Source: Serpula lacrymans var. lacrymans S7.9
Lineage: Eukaryota; Basidiomycota; Agaricomycetes; Boletales; Serpulaceae
NCBI RefSeq assembly: GCF_000218685.1
Contig: NW_006763290.1
Span: 1,696,315 to 1,760,314 of the forward strand
Length of the DNA: 64,000 nucleotides
Reading direction: 5' to 3'
Position numbers and translations under genes: made by a program. The notes beneath the pieces are model-generated. The model did not search any database and was not told where the DNA came from. It saw only the letters and a program-made list of their open reading frames with translations. Positions 33,801 through 43,629 of the stretch are shown in pieces (the first letter of the stretch is position 1; each line of letters starts with the position of its first letter).

Positions 33801-35041
33801 TCAGGTAATGTGTCAAACTCCTTTTTATCAAATACGTCTTTGTATTGATGGAGGTGTTTTGGCACTATCTTTTCGAATCCTCCTTCTTTTCGATCTTTGC
33901 CTGCAGCTTCTGCTAGCTTTTGTGCCATTGTGCCTTGGGCTCTGATATGGTAATATTGATTGTCGATCGTGGCATCTTCGAAATTATGGAGATTCACCTG
34001 TATCATCCTCTCATCTTCTCGTAGTTCCTCAAAGAATATTTCAGGATCTTCCTCTGGATCAGAGATTCGGATCCTTGGTCTGCATTCTTCAGGACACCTT
34101 TCAAAGGTCAACTTCGATTCTTTCCAGTCTATTTTAGGATTATGTTTGTTCAACCATTCATGTCCTAGAAACATTTTTCCGTTACCCAGATTGGTTACGG
34201 CAAGATGTATCTTTTCGACGTGTCCGTCGATTTCCATGAGCAGTATTACAAATTCATTGATGGCTCCGTTTTTATTAAGAGTTCCATCTGCATTATAGAC
34301 TGGAATAGGTCTCGGTATCTTCCTTGTCTCATATCTTTTGTCTTTCACAAATTGGGAGTCGATGCAACTCCCCGTGCATCCACTGTCCAATAGTGCTTCG
34401 ACTGTTTCTGATTGGAGAGTATCTAATGTAGTAAGCTTACATTTTACGTTCATTTGATTGCCTTGGGTGCCCCTAATGTACTTTTTTGGGGAGGCAATTT
34501 CTATGATCGCTTGTATAGCTTCTACTTTTGGTAACCGGTTGATTTCTTTGATCGTTTCCCGGGTTACTTCTCTCGTTCTTTTTTTATGTGTCCAGGCACT
34601 TAGAATCCCAATGGATCTTTCTTCCTTTTGGTCTCTTAGCCTGTCTACTACCCACTCTGGGGTCCAAACTTCTGTTCTAGGTTTTTTTAAAGGGGTTCCT
34701 GACCTTTCTTCTACAGTCTCTGCTGCGTTTTCCTCCGTAGAGTTCGCCGCATCGGGTGTAGGAATCTTAGGTTCTATCGTAAATGCTGCGCTTTTTAGTG
34801 ATTCGCCCGCCGTCGGAACTGCGGATGTCTTATCACTCTGCGCCGCTTTTACTCTAGTTGCATCTTTTTCGTTTCGGATTTCTTTCTTTGTCTGAGTGGA
34901 AATAATTTTATTGTCATCCGCGCTAAAGCTGCAGCGTAACAATTCTGAGTCACATGTATCTACAGTCAAAGGAAGAAACCGATTCAAAACGTCTTTAGGC
35001 TCAGTCGGTCGATGCGGTACCGCTGGCCTCTTTAAAAACCC
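30773..35041 (-). CDS. pol: Gypsy 4 Pol: protease-RT-RNase H-integrase-chromodomain
   Basis: Polyprotein for cDNA synthesis and integration, open from the slippery site at 35041 to 30773 with no stop. Counting from 34987, protease DSG is at residues 201-203. RT has DVRWGYNN and the catalytic YLDD near 564, and RNase H has EADSSDFAMGAVL near 712. Integrase has a zinc-binding HHCC region near 930-975 (H..H, CEVCQRTKTDH) and catalytic D, D, E in VDLIGPLP, SDRGPQFVS and TDGQTERINQEI near 999, 1062 and 1099. A chromodomain lies near 1290-1345 (LEYLVHWKNYPKEERTWEPE). Length and order match fungal chromoviruses. There is no upstream ATG, so synthesis should depend on -1 frameshifting from gag. Nothing is missing. 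The 3' end of the frame runs 32 bp into the 3' LTR. Confidence 0.95.
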   Translation of the reverse strand, partial: GFLKRPAVPHRPTEPKDVLNRFLPLTVDTCDSELLRCSFSADDNKIISTQTKKEIRNEKDATRVKAAQSDKTSAVPTAGESLKSAAFTIEPKIPTPDAANSTEENAAETVEERSGTPLKKPRTEVWTPEWVVDRLRDQKEERSIGILSAWTHKKRTREVTRETIKEINRLPKVEAIQAIIEIASPKKYIRGTQGNQMNVKCKLTTLDTLQSETVEALLDSGCTGSCIDSQFVKDKRYETRKIPRPIPVYNADGTLNKNGAINEFVILLMEIDGHVEKIHLAVTNLGNGKMFLGHEWLNKHNPKIDWKESKLTFERCPEECRPRIRISDPEEDPEIFFEELREDERMIQVNLHNFEDATIDNQYYHIRAQGTMAQKLAEAAGKDRKEGGFEKIVPKHLHQYKDVFDKKEFDTLPERRQWDHAIELIPGDHSLDCKIYPLARGEQEELDVFLKENLESGRIRPSKSPFASPFFFIKKKDGKLRPVQDYRKLNDITIKNRYPLPLIGELVDKLSGAKYFTKLDVRWGYNNIRMREGDEHKAAFRTNRGLFEPLVMFFGLTNSPATFQMMMNTLFRELIDEGLVIIYLDDIMIFTKDIETHRATTRRVLEILRKNHLYLKPEKCDFEQTEVEYLGLIISENEIRMDPVKVEGISKWPECKNKKDIQAFLGFVNFYRRFIEGFGEVAKPLTKLTGKEDFIWGNEQQEAFNTLKQRVASAPVLALPVPHGQYKVEADSSDFAMGAVLSQRQKDDWKPIAYLSKALNPTERNYEIYDKELLAIMTALNEWRHYLIDAEEEFEIWTDHQNLLYFKEPKKLNRRQARWMTELSQYHFTIHHMPGRKHIKADLLSRRSDHNKGENDNEDVVLLDEKLFVRMTLSPEQRQKIADSQEKELEISKWITKRKGNVDELIKKMKGKIERREDGWLDEDGCIVFKGRIYVPKDAALREEIIRRNHDSVIAGHPGRYKTKELITRQYWWPYMDRDITRYVDGCEVCQRTKTDHKKKAAPLHPNEIPDKPWQIISVDLIGPLPESNGYNMIMVVVDRFTKMIKVIPTQMEITSEGVARLFRDHVFRNHGIPEKIISDRGPQFVSKFMKDLHTLLQIKANPSTAWHPQTDGQTERINQEIEQYLRIFVNHKQDDWAEWLTLAEFSYNNKQHSATGYSPFYLNHGHHPRTQEVVKVGVKNENAEDFVKRMTETRKRAEESLQKAAEQMKKQYDKKKREAVEYRVGDKVYVEATNISTDRPAKKLDDKRHGPFEILEKIGESAYKLALPPTWRPIHPVFNEIKLTPYKEPQFPSQQKPKPIPPVIVDGQEEYEVEEVLDSRLKRGKLEYLVHWKNYPKEERTWEPEQHLNNSPDKVKTFHDNNPSAPRRIRFQLHFQPFENFTTTRVRKQLFNWENGKMDPYFRDESPKEGVMSRLEPEALV

Positions 35042-36150
35042 TCAAGGAGTTTTTCCCTTTCCTCTTTCGTCATCTTTTCTAAGAACTCTCGGACATTAAA
35101 TTGTGGCTTCCTTTTTTGTGCGTCTTTGCATTCGAAGCTTCTATGTCCCTTTTCTCCGCATCGGTAGCATCGTCCCTCTGTGCGGAACTTTGCTTTATCT
35201 ACCTCCATTCTTTCTCCGCTACCGGTATAGGTATATCCGGTTCCATCTTTCTTCTTCTCTCCTTCTTTCTTTTGTTCCGAGTAGGGTTTCTTCCCAGTAT
35301 CGGAACCTTTTTTCTCTTTTTCTCTCTCTCTCCAAATATAGTCTATTCTGATGAGTTCCCTTTTCCACTCTTGGTAATCTCTTGGAATGTGCCCGCCGTA
35401 GATCACCCTATCCACTAGCGGCTTGTTCATATTCCTTCTGAGTAGAGACACTAGGAACTCTTCATTTATTCTATTTGTGTATCCCGCCCATCTTTTCTTC
35501 TCTTCAAACCTTTCAAAGAAGGCTTGGGCGGTTTCATTGCCCTGTCTCAGGGTCAATATTTCGTTCTTGGCAGTTTCTTTTTCAAAACTGTCCTTGAACC
35601 TTTCTTCCATTTTGTCCGCAAAATACGGCCAGCTTCCGTACGTGTTTGTAATATCGAGCCCCAGTTGTTGGGCGTCGACTCGGTTCTCTAGCCAATCGGT
35701 CCGGAAGGCCGCGGCTTCTCCTTCTTTCATAAAAGATAGCACAAAGCTTATCTTTTTTCGGTCATCTTTGAAATATACGGCATCGTCTTCGAAATGTAGT
35801 AATAAGGACTCTCTAAAGGCCCTATACTTCTTTTTATCTCCGGAGAAGTTCTCGGGTTTCTCCAGTGCCGTTCTACTTCTTTCCACCTTTTCTGGAGGTG
35901 GCGGTATCTGTTTCTTTAATCTTCTTTGCAAGACGCTCACTTCTTCGAGTGCCTCGTCTAGCTGCGATTGGTAGTGCATTTGTGTCTGTCTTATTGCCTT
36001 TTCTACTTCTTGTTTTACGTATGCTTCCAATCGCGCTTCTTTCGGGGGGGGAGTGTCTATTCTGGGTAATGCGTCCATCATTTCCCTGGTAAATGCGCTG
36101 TCCGTGCTGTTGGATGGCTCGGGCAGATCGCGATATTCTAGGTTGGACAT
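35032..36150 (-). CDS. gag: Gypsy 4 Gag
   Basis: A 372-residue capsid/nucleocapsid protein starting with ATG (MSNLEYRDLPEPSNSTDSAF). A coiled-coil-like stretch lies near residues 60-85 (QLDEALEEVSVLQRRLKKQ), followed by a retrotransposon-gag capsid region (ALEKPENFSGDKKKYRAF, TLRQGNETAQAFFERFEE). The zinc knuckle CYRCGEKGHRSFEC is near 325-338. It shares fold-level pattern but little sequence with family A Gag. The frame is intact and ends at TAA, immediately after a canonical slippery heptamer. Confidence 0.95.
   Translation of the reverse strand: MSNLEYRDLPEPSNSTDSAFTREMMDALPRIDTPPPKEARLEAYVKQEVEKAIRQTQMHYQSQLDEALEEVSVLQRRLKKQIPPPPEKVERSRTALEKPENFSGDKKKYRAFRESLLLHFEDDAVYFKDDRKKISFVLSFMKEGEAAAFRTDWLENRVDAQQLGLDITNTYGSWPYFADKMEERFKDSFEKETAKNEILTLRQGNETAQAFFERFEEKKRWAGYTNRINEEFLVSLLRRNMNKPLVDRVIYGGHIPRDYQEWKRELIRIDYIWREREKEKKGSDTGKKPYSEQKKEGEKKKDGTGYTYTGSGERMEVDKAKFRTEGRCYRCGEKGHRSFECKDAQKRKPQFNVREFLEKMTKEEREKLLEGF
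35035..35041 (-). promoter_or_regulatory. Candidate -1 ribosomal frameshift heptamer G GGT TTT
   Basis: The last gag codons read GA[G GGT TTT] TAA. Shifting back one base gives GGG TTT TTA AAG, which is the pol frame; that frame is closed by TGA just before this point and open afterwards. The position therefore leaves essentially no other place for the gag-pol join. The heptamer fits X XXY YYZ. Confidence 0.75.
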
Positions 36151-36894
36151 TGAACGTGAGTTGGGGAGGAGGGGGAGTTTCGGATTTGATTAAAGGGGAT
36201 GGGATTCTAATGGGTTCTATTTCTGGTAAAGGGAATTGCCCTTTGAATACGTAATCTTGAGAGTAAATGTGTTGCTCTCCGATCCAAATGTAAAATTCTC
36301 TACTAAGCATAGAAAGGAGTTCACCAGTGATAAGCTGGATCGATACACCGCTTTCTAAGATCCTAGTAGTCTATCTATTCTCTTTGAGTCAAAGTGGTCC
36401 TCTTCAGCCCACTACTGACTATGTAGGTATGGTAACTATTTTTGTATTTTACGAATTTTATGTAAAAAGTATAGTGATAAATTGGGGTCCGAACGGTTGT
36501 CCCAATGTGACCAGCTTATTAGGCTTTCAGTCCTTCTCCCGACTGGCGGACGCAAATGCGCGGCCTGGTCAGAGGAAATCGAAAATGAAACTAGGTAAAA
36601 CCGAGAAAATCCCAGTGGTTCCACACCAAAGAGATTATGATGATATAAAAGTGTAACTAGAGGGGGATAGTGACAAAAGAGTCTTGGGAGGATGAGGGTG
36701 ATACGTTGGCGGGAAAGAAAGATAATATGGTGTTGGGGCGAGCGGGGATGTGATGGAGTGGAAGAGTAGTGGTGGTTTGGGTTGAGTGTTTGAGTAAGGT
36801 TAGGATGAGTAAGATGATGATAATGGTGACGATGATGGTTGTTAGGATTGTTGCTGTTATGTTCATAAACGGTACTTGTAGCAGTTGTTGATTG
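36151..36894 (-). other. Gypsy 4 leader with a block conserved in family A
   Basis: Untranslated region between the 5' LTR and gag. The block at about 36484-36580 aligns with 20209-20302 (gypsy 2) and, on the other strand, 7931-8019 (gypsy 1). Shared runs include CCGAACGGTTGTC, AGTCCTTCTCC/AACCCTTCTCC, GACTGGCGGA and CTGGTCAGAGG. The rest of the leader is not conserved. Minus-strand T/A-rich sequence flanks it and no ORF is convincing. Confidence 0.65.
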
Positions 36895-37280
36895 TGTAAA
36901 ACCTCTATCCCCTATACCGAGTTAACGGAGGGATAAAAGCTTAAATCAAACAAGTAGCGTTTTCAAGTAACGATTGAGAATTAATCAACAACTGAGGAAA
37001 ATATGTACATGATGGTCTACTATATATATGTTTCTGAAAGTCAGCCATGAGGCGCTGACTGAGCTAACATGCAGCAGCCATGAGGCGCTGACTGATGTTC
37101 TTTGTAATGATTCTAGGCTTATGTCACGTGATGGTCACGTGATCTGATATAACTACGTATTTATGTTATCCGCGCTAAAGCAGCAGCTTAACATATCTTA
37201 TCTGTCATGTGATCAGATATCAAAGAAAATGAAAAAGGAAATTAGCGCTCAGACTAGCGCTTCTGGTTCAAGTCGTGACA
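36895..37280 (-). repeat. Gypsy 4 5' LTR
   Basis: 386 bp, identical by eye to the 3' LTR at 30419-30804, followed on the plus strand by the second GGCAC of the target duplication. Confidence 0.95.
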
Positions 37281-37285
37281 GGCAC

Positions 37286-38615
37286 AGGCCTTGGCAAGAC
37301 CCCCGCTTTCACGATACTATTGCTGCTTCGAGTAAATGACATTCAAGTAATTACTCCACTCAATCTCTTGGGCCTACAGAACACTAAGTCTTATCAGAAA
37401 GCTGGAATACCAGCTATCACTATTCACTCAGAGACAGCATCACCAGTGAATTTGTGGGTAAGCACCTGTATCTCCTAATTGAGAATATGTCACAACAATT
37501 AGTTAATTGCATAGGCAATTGGGCCATAATCATCAGTCCGGAGCAAGCCATGAAGTCGGGAGAAGCTGTTGAGACAGCTGTTATTCCACCATAGCTGTAT
37601 AATATCAATTGTTTTCAATGAGGCCTATTGCATCACTAAATAGGGTGAATTTTGACCAGTGTACCGAGAACTTGGCCGTCTTCAGTACATAATACCACCC
37701 ACCATTCCTTTCCTAGTCACTTCAGCCACATTTACACCTGACATGCTCAATGATAGTCACCAACTCCTCCAAATTCATTCAGACCAACTTCTGACTGTAG
37801 ATTGTTCCACTGATCACCCAAATATCAGCATTGGGGTCAAGAAGATAGAGCATCCACTCACAACTTACTTGGATCTTGCTTTCTTGATACCAAGTGGCTG
37901 GAAGGCATGTGATTGACCACTGGACAAGTTCCTAGTTTTCTTTGATAATATATAAGACTCAGTTGATGCAGCAAAGTACTTACAAAGCAGGATAGTTCCA
38001 GATCTACAAAACAAAATAGTCTGGTTTAATTCAGACATGTCAACAAGCTTCATGGAAGTGCAGTATAAATGACTGCATCAAGATGAAATCTGGAGCTTAT
38101 ATACCACAGATTCCTTTGGCATGGTAAGTCAATTCCTGAAAAGAAGAGTCAGTGCTAACACATGCAACAAGAGCATGTATATTTCAGATGTAAACTTAAT
38201 ACAGTGGCAGGTTGCTGACCACACAAAAAAGGTCAAGTTAATCTTGACTACACTAGGGCAGCGGATAGGGTGAGTGATACGTGATAGAAGTCTAGTGGGA
38301 GTAGTCATTATATTTGCCAAAAAGCAGTTTTCCAATGATGAAAGGACAAAAACAAAGAACAAAAAATAAAAAACAAAGAATAAAAGACAAAAAACAAAAA
38401 AAAAGAAAATTTCACCTCATGCACCTCAAAAATGATCTACAGGACCACATGTCAACTGGGATTCTCAGGAACATATCTAATCATGGACTTCATGATGACT
38501 CTGTATCATCCAAAACCCAATAAGAAGAGGAAGAAGATATGGATGAAAAATGTTTGCCTACCGTCAGGGCACTGTCTTGCAATAATAAGCTGAGATTTGT
38601 TAAGGCCCAAAAAAA
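37286..38615 (+). pseudogene. RecQ-like DNA helicase pseudogene, segment 2
   Basis: Continues from segment 1: TPAFTILLLLRVNDIQVITP (end of motif I and motif Ia region), IPAITIHSETAS, then a short intron (about 37458-37501) and NWAIIIISPEQAMKSG. The DEAH-type Walker B reads NEAY, removing the catalytic Asp-Glu-Ala-His arrangement. Further on are PFLVTSATFTPDML (motif III), HPNISIGVKKIEHPL, a stop, DKFLVFFDNI, IVWFNSDMST and TTDSFGM, a clear intron with GTAAGT...GCTAAC...TTTCAG near 38124-38190, then ISDVNLIQWQV and GQRIG (motif VI with Arg lost). Many stops fit C-to-T change. The end is cut by the composite copia element, after VKAQK at 38615. Confidence 0.85.
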
Positions 38616-38843
38616 TGTTAGAATATACTCTGACATACCAATACTCCATAGGATAATACCTCTGATTTGTAAGCCAGCCCAGTATGCAGCAGCTATTCTG
38701 TGTAAGACGTTCGTGGTTGCATGTTATGTTTAAGATCCTACATTGTATAACCTTGGCCATATAGCTCAATTGGTAGAGCAGCTGGCATGTATCCAGAAGG
38801 TTCCAGGTTCAATCCATGGTCTGGTCATTATCCAATTTTATCA
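38616..38843 (+). repeat. LTR X, left copy, 228 bp
   Basis: Starts TGTTAGAATATACTCTGACA and ends CCAATTTTATCA (TG...CA). The matching copy is at 44701-44928. It contains a tRNA-like sequence in its last 90 bp. The initiator-Met half-tRNA primer-binding site follows with no gap. Confidence 0.92.
38755..38827 (+). tRNA. tRNA-like sequence inside LTR X (left copy)
   Basis: Exactly 73 nt that fold as a tRNA cloverleaf by eye. The acceptor stem GGCCATA/TCTGGTC pairs 6 of 7 with one G-U, and a discriminator A follows. D stem GCTC/GAGC is perfect. The anticodon stem GCTGG/CCAGA pairs 4 of 5, with loop CATGTAT giving anticodon TGT, but position 33 is A rather than the near-universal T. The T stem CCAGG/CATGG has one mismatch in this copy. 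The A box TAGCTCAATTGG (38762-38773) and B box GGTTCAATCCA (38806-38816) are near consensus, and TTTT at 38836-38839 is a minimal Pol III stop. It is probably a tRNA-derived or tRNA-mimic module of the LTR rather than a translating tRNA. Confidence 0.6.
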
Positions 38844-38857
38844 GGTTATGAGCCCTG
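38844..38857 (+). promoter_or_regulatory. Primer-binding site matching the initiator-Met tRNA anticodon arm
   Basis: GGTTATGAGCCCTG begins at the first base after LTR X. It is complementary to the anticodon stem-loop of eukaryotic initiator tRNA-Met (CAGGGCTCATAACC), the half-tRNA priming known in Ty5-like and other copia elements. The same site follows LTR Y at 44591. Confidence 0.75.
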
Positions 38858-40009
38858 TGCTCTAGCCATCTTCCTGACCTCATATCTCACCATCCAAGTG
38901 TCCTACTGCTTATCCATCGTAACCATCGTCTTCTGGGACTCTTATTATCTCATCCATCACCTCAGATTACTCTGATCTCATCTTGATCTCCAACAACAAC
39001 TCCTTGTTGCAAGTTACCCCCATTTCGGACGCTTTTTTGGTCTTATCTGCACCATATCTCGCCCAATCCTTATCTGATCGTCCTGTAACTTCTACCGTCG
39101 TCTTCTACGGCCTAAATAACCCTAGGAGACCTGTCAGAGCGGTTGGATTTGAGCTGGATCTTTCTGTGAGCCTTCATCATCATTTGATCACCTTTTGGCC
39201 CCCTATTCCATATCTCCACATCCTGTGCTCGGATCTTGGCCCTATTTGAGCCATCTACTACCCTATACTATTGCACTTTACACCCTCAATTTGGGGGCAA
39301 TCCATCCACTCCATCATCCTCTGTGAAGTTCGCATTTTTGGCACTTTCACCCCTATTGGACTCCTATTGCATATCTCCACATCCTGTGCTTCACTTCTTG
39401 TGATATTTGGGCCATCTATTACTCTATAAAAATGTTCCCTATACCTCTGATTTGGTGGCAATCCATCCATCTTATCTGTCTCTGCATCAATTTCGACTTT
39501 TTGCCCTATTTTTCGCTTTTTGGCATATCTGGTGTGTGCATAAAGCTCCAATCTTCTCTACTCTGTCCATTATCAGATAGAACAAGCCTATAGACTGTGA
39601 AGCTCGCCTGCATTGCCTCAGTTTGCTGTTGCCTAGAGCCTCTCTCAGTCTGCGGTGTTTTGGGAGCTTAAGTCACTTTGTTGACTCATATACAAGCCCT
39701 ATTAACCAACACTGTCTCGAGGCGATTTCTCTGTTAATATCAGTGTAGTATTGAAAGGGGAACACAGGTGTAACCCTGTAGCAGCACTAGGAAGCCTTAG
39801 CACCCTCCTGGATCACTTTTGGACGCTTTTTGGACCCTATTTGGACCTATCCTTGCGCTTTCTGACCCTCTCCATATCCTCTCTCTACCGCCTCACCATC
39901 TTATCTGCTCGCCTACTACTGTTGCCCATTGTCTTTGCCACTATTCCATCGCCTATAGCCGTCTCCTACATCATTTATCATTGCTCTGTTGTCTTATACA
40001 ACACCCATC
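38858..40009 (+). other. Copia leader with an internal direct duplication
   Basis: A C/T-rich region of 1.15 kb between primer-binding site and gag ATG. Two copies of a block of about 140 bp lie about 165 bp apart (about 39193-39332 and 39357-39498), sharing CATATCTCCACATCCTGTGC and GGCAATCCATCCA. Frames here (for example 39751-40091) have no known motif. The duplication may be a packaging or regulatory region but no function is shown. Confidence 0.6.
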
Positions 40010-43000
40010 ATGTCTGACTCTGATCCCAAGTTCCATCCCTTGTCTGGCATTAACTACCCCCAGTGGAGTGGTGAAATGCAAGCTTGGTTGATGACCAAGG
40101 GACTGTGGAGGCTCGTCTCTGGCGCTGAAAAGTGTCCTGGGACTGACGCTGAAGCAATAGAGAAATGGGAGTTGAGAGCTGAAAAGGCTGCTGGTGCATT
40201 ATACCTCAATGTCACCAAAGAGCAGCGCATCCATCTTGATGGCATCATTGATGATCCTGTCAAGATCTGGGAGAAACTGGCAATTGTGCACGTCTCTAAG
40301 AAGCCTGGGACAAGATTTTATGCCTATGACGACTTATTCTCTATCAGAAAGAAGGAGGACGAGTCCCTGCAGTCTCTCATGACCAGAATTGACGAAGGCA
40401 TGCATCAGATTCAAAATCTTCGTCCTACTGGCTTCTCATTGTCTGAATTGGACGATGAATTAACATGCATGGCCATGATTAGGGCGCTTCCTGATCAATA
40501 TGCCCACTTCACTTCATCTCTACTACTTCTGGGCACCTTGGACAAGACCCAGCTCAGGGATGCTTTCCTTGCTGAAGAGGTCAATCGCCGTTGTTGTGCT
40601 GAAGTCAATTCTGCCTTGCATTCTTCGTCTACCACCGCCAATAGCACCTGCACCCATTCTAACTGCCATCATTGCAACCAATCCACCACCTCTACTCGCG
40701 TTCAGTGTGATTTCTGTGGTTTACTTGGTCATACCCAAGACAAATGCCACAGATACATTGCTAGTTGCCAACAGGCAGTGGAGGGTGCTAAGAATTGCTA
40801 CAAGCGTGGCAATAAGGCTCAGGCAGGCTCCAGCAACTCTCAGAATACCTCTCAGCAGCCCAAATCTTCGCCCAACAATGCCAATTCATCTACTGTGGTC
40901 ACTGAATCAGCTGGAAATGCAAGTCTTTGTTCCATTCATCCCTCTGATCCTCATTTCCCTCTCCAACTTGATGCTGACATTGATTGGAATGCAGACACAG
41001 GCGCCACTTCTCATATGACACCTCATCGTTATTGGGTGCACCACTATACCCCATATCGTGTGCCAATCAAGCTGGCTGATCACACTGTTGTCTATTCAGC
41101 TGGTGTTGGTACTGTGGTGTTTAATCCTGTGATGAATGGCAAAGTGGCTAGGGCTGTGGAATTCTCTAGAGTGCTCCATGTACCAGATCTTCAAAATAAT
41201 CTCCTCTCAGTCTTGTATTTAACTCGTCAAAGTGGTTTCAATGTCACTATTTCGTCTCATTCCATGTCCTTTATGCGTGACAACACTCTCTTGTTCACTG
41301 CAACTATCAATGACAACAATGCAGCATTTCTTGATGGATCTACTGCTGCTTGTGTTGAATTGGGACATTTTACTGCGACTATACCACTTGATTTGATGCT
41401 CTGGCATCGCAGATTGGCTGACCACCATCATGCTGATGTCAAGAGACTGATACAGAGAGATCTGGTCACTGGGCTTACACTGGAATCCAAGGCTGCTCCT
41501 GATCCTGTCTGTGAACTGTGCTTGTCTGGCAAGATGCATGCCAATCCATTCCCCTCATCTGATACTCGCTCTGCTCATCCTTTGGACCTCATCCATTCTG
41601 ATGTACACCAAGTCTCTTCCCCCACATTCTCTGGTTATCGCTACTGGGTCACCTTCATTGACGATCACAGTCGATTCCGTGTTGTTGTGCCTCTCAAGGC
41701 CAAGTCAGATGTCTTTGATGCTTTCAAGAGATTCAAGGCTTATGCTGAGACTCAATTGGAGCGTAAAATCAAGGCTCTGCGCGATGACAAAGGGGGAGAG
41801 TACATGTCCAAAGCATTTGAGCAATTCACAGATGACCATGGGATTGTCAGACAGCATACCACCAGGAATCGTCCTCAGCAGAATGGTGTGGCAGAGAGAG
41901 CAAACAGACTTCTGACTGAGCGTATCACTGCCATGTTATCAGAGTCTGCATTGCCTAACAGCTTCTGGGGTGAATGTCTGTCCGCTTTGGTGCATGTCTG
42001 GAACAGATGTCCCACTGATGCATTGGCCCATGCCACTCCCTTTGAGTTGTGGTATGGACGCAAGCCTGACATGTCTCACCTTCGCGTTTGGGGCTGCACT
42101 GCCTATGTGCATGTGCAAAAGGACAAAAGAGGCGTCTTTGGCTCTCATATGGAGAAATGTATGTTCATTGGTTACCCCAAGGGGTACAAGGGATGGAAAT
42201 TCTACAATCCTACCACCAAGTACACTGTTATCTCTGAGAGAGCTGATTTTGATGAGCGCTACTTCCCTGGCTTGAAGAGGTCTTCTGACAATGTCCCGCC
42301 TCCACCTCCCACTCCACCTTCGCTATCCATGCCATTGGGCCTGATTGAGGATGTCCCTGCACCAGGTCCAGGGGGAGATATGGGCCCACCAGCTGCGCTT
42401 CAGCAGCCTCAGCCATTGCCTGACAATGGGCCTCATTTGGACCTTGATGCAAAACCACCTGTGAATCAACCTCCTGAGCTTCCAAATCACCCTCCTCATC
42501 GCTCACCTTCTCCTGACTTGCCTATTGCACTGAGATGCCCTGTAAGGGCTAGGAGACCACCTAGACCATGGTGGCTTCAACACAGACAACCTACTCCTGC
42601 CATTGAGAGTGATGACAGTGATTCTGAGGCAGTTGATGATGAAGTGGCACACTTTGGAGACTCTGCTGAGCCTAGGTCATTTGCAGATGCAATGAAGCGT
42701 CCTGATGCAGATAAATGGAGAGAGGCAGCCATGGAAGAGCTTCAAGCTCATGAGCGCAATGGTACTTGGTCACTAGTGGAACTACCTCCTGGAGTCAAGG
42801 CTATTGGTGGCAAGTGGGTCTTCAAGATCAAGCGCAACTCAGATGGCACTGTTGAGCGCTACAAGGCCAGATATGTGGCCAAAGGTTATAACCAGCGCCC
42901 TGGCTTTGATTTCCTCGAAATATTTGCACCTACTGTCCGCATATCATCCATCAGAGTTGTCCTTGCCATTGCAGCCATCCACAACCTCCATTTGTGCTCC

Positions 43001-43629
43001 ATTGACATTTCCCATGCATTCCTGAATGGAGTCATGGATGTCAAGGTCTACATGCATCAGCCAGAGGGATTCCATCAGGGTCCTCGCAATCTTGTTTGCC
43101 AGTTGGACAAGGCCATCTATGGGACAAAGCAGGGAGGCAGAATGTGGAACCAGAAGATGCACACTGTGCTTGAAAAACTCGGATTCAAGCGTACTTATTC
43201 AGACTCTGCCATCTATGTCTTGAACAGAGCTGATGTGCGCATTATCCTGCCTGTCTTTGTTGATGACATGACACTGGCATCCACTTCTACTTCTGCACTT
43301 GATCAAGCTGTCAAGGACCTCTCCCTGCACTTTAAGCTTTGTGATCTTGGCCCTACTTCTTACCTACTTGGCATTTCCATCACTAGAGACCTAAGTAATT
43401 GCACCATCTCCCTCTCCCAATATCAGTACACTCTGGACATTCTGGAGCGCTTTGGCATGAAGGACTGCAAGCCTGTGTCCACTCCCATGGATCCTGGTTT
43501 GCACCTCACCAAAAACATGTCTCCCAAAACATCCAGTGATGCTGCTTTGATGAAGGACATTCCCTACCTTGCTGCTGGTGCTCTGATGTATCTGGCCACT
43601 ACCACTCGTCCTGACATTGCCTTCACTGT
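40010..43629 (+). pseudogene. Copia Y Gag-Pol polyprotein, one frameshift near the 3' end
   Basis: A single long frame of about 1207 codons from ATG 40010 (MSDSDPKFHPLSGINYPQWS) to the shift. Copia Gag (UBN2-like) is followed by a CCHC knuckle CDFCGLLGHTQDKC near residue 233, and protease DTGATSH near 329. Pre-integrase and integrase have zinc residues (CELCLSGK near 501) and DLIHSDVH, DDKGGEYMS and PQQNGVAERANR. A Pro-rich linker precedes RT with VFKIKRNSDGTVERYKARYV and the catalytic VDDM near 1085. Around 43628-43631 (GTTTGG) the frame needs to drop one T to continue as RNase H. Without that single-base change gag-pol would be uninterrupted, so this copy was intact very recently; a sequencing error is also possible. 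Confidence 0.92.

Larger units (their letters stand above)
30419..37280 (-). mobile_element. Gypsy 4: apparently intact young Ty3/gypsy chromovirus
   Basis: A 6862-bp element with two 386-bp LTRs (30419-30804 and 36895-37280) that look identical by eye, a target duplication GGCAC at 30414-30418 and 37281-37285, an uninterrupted 372-codon gag and a 1404-codon pol, a polypurine tract (AAGGAGGGGGTAA, complement of 30805-30817) and all catalytic motifs. It is inserted in the ATPase motif of a helicase pseudogene, opposite to its direction. This is the best candidate for a currently active element in the window. Confidence 0.97.

Noticed and set aside
31299..34895. Several plus-strand ORFs of 60-145 codons
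   Set aside because: They lie antisense to the intact gypsy 4 pol, are hydrophobic or Ser/Phe-rich as expected for antisense frames, and lack motifs.
38755..38827. Ordinary functional tRNA-Thr (TGT) gene
   Set aside because: A instead of T at position 33, a mismatch in the acceptor stem and location inside both LTRs of an element make a normal decoding tRNA unlikely.
39751..40091. Two overlapping ORFs before copia gag
   Set aside because: Low-complexity leader of the element; they overlap the gag start in other frames and have no motif.
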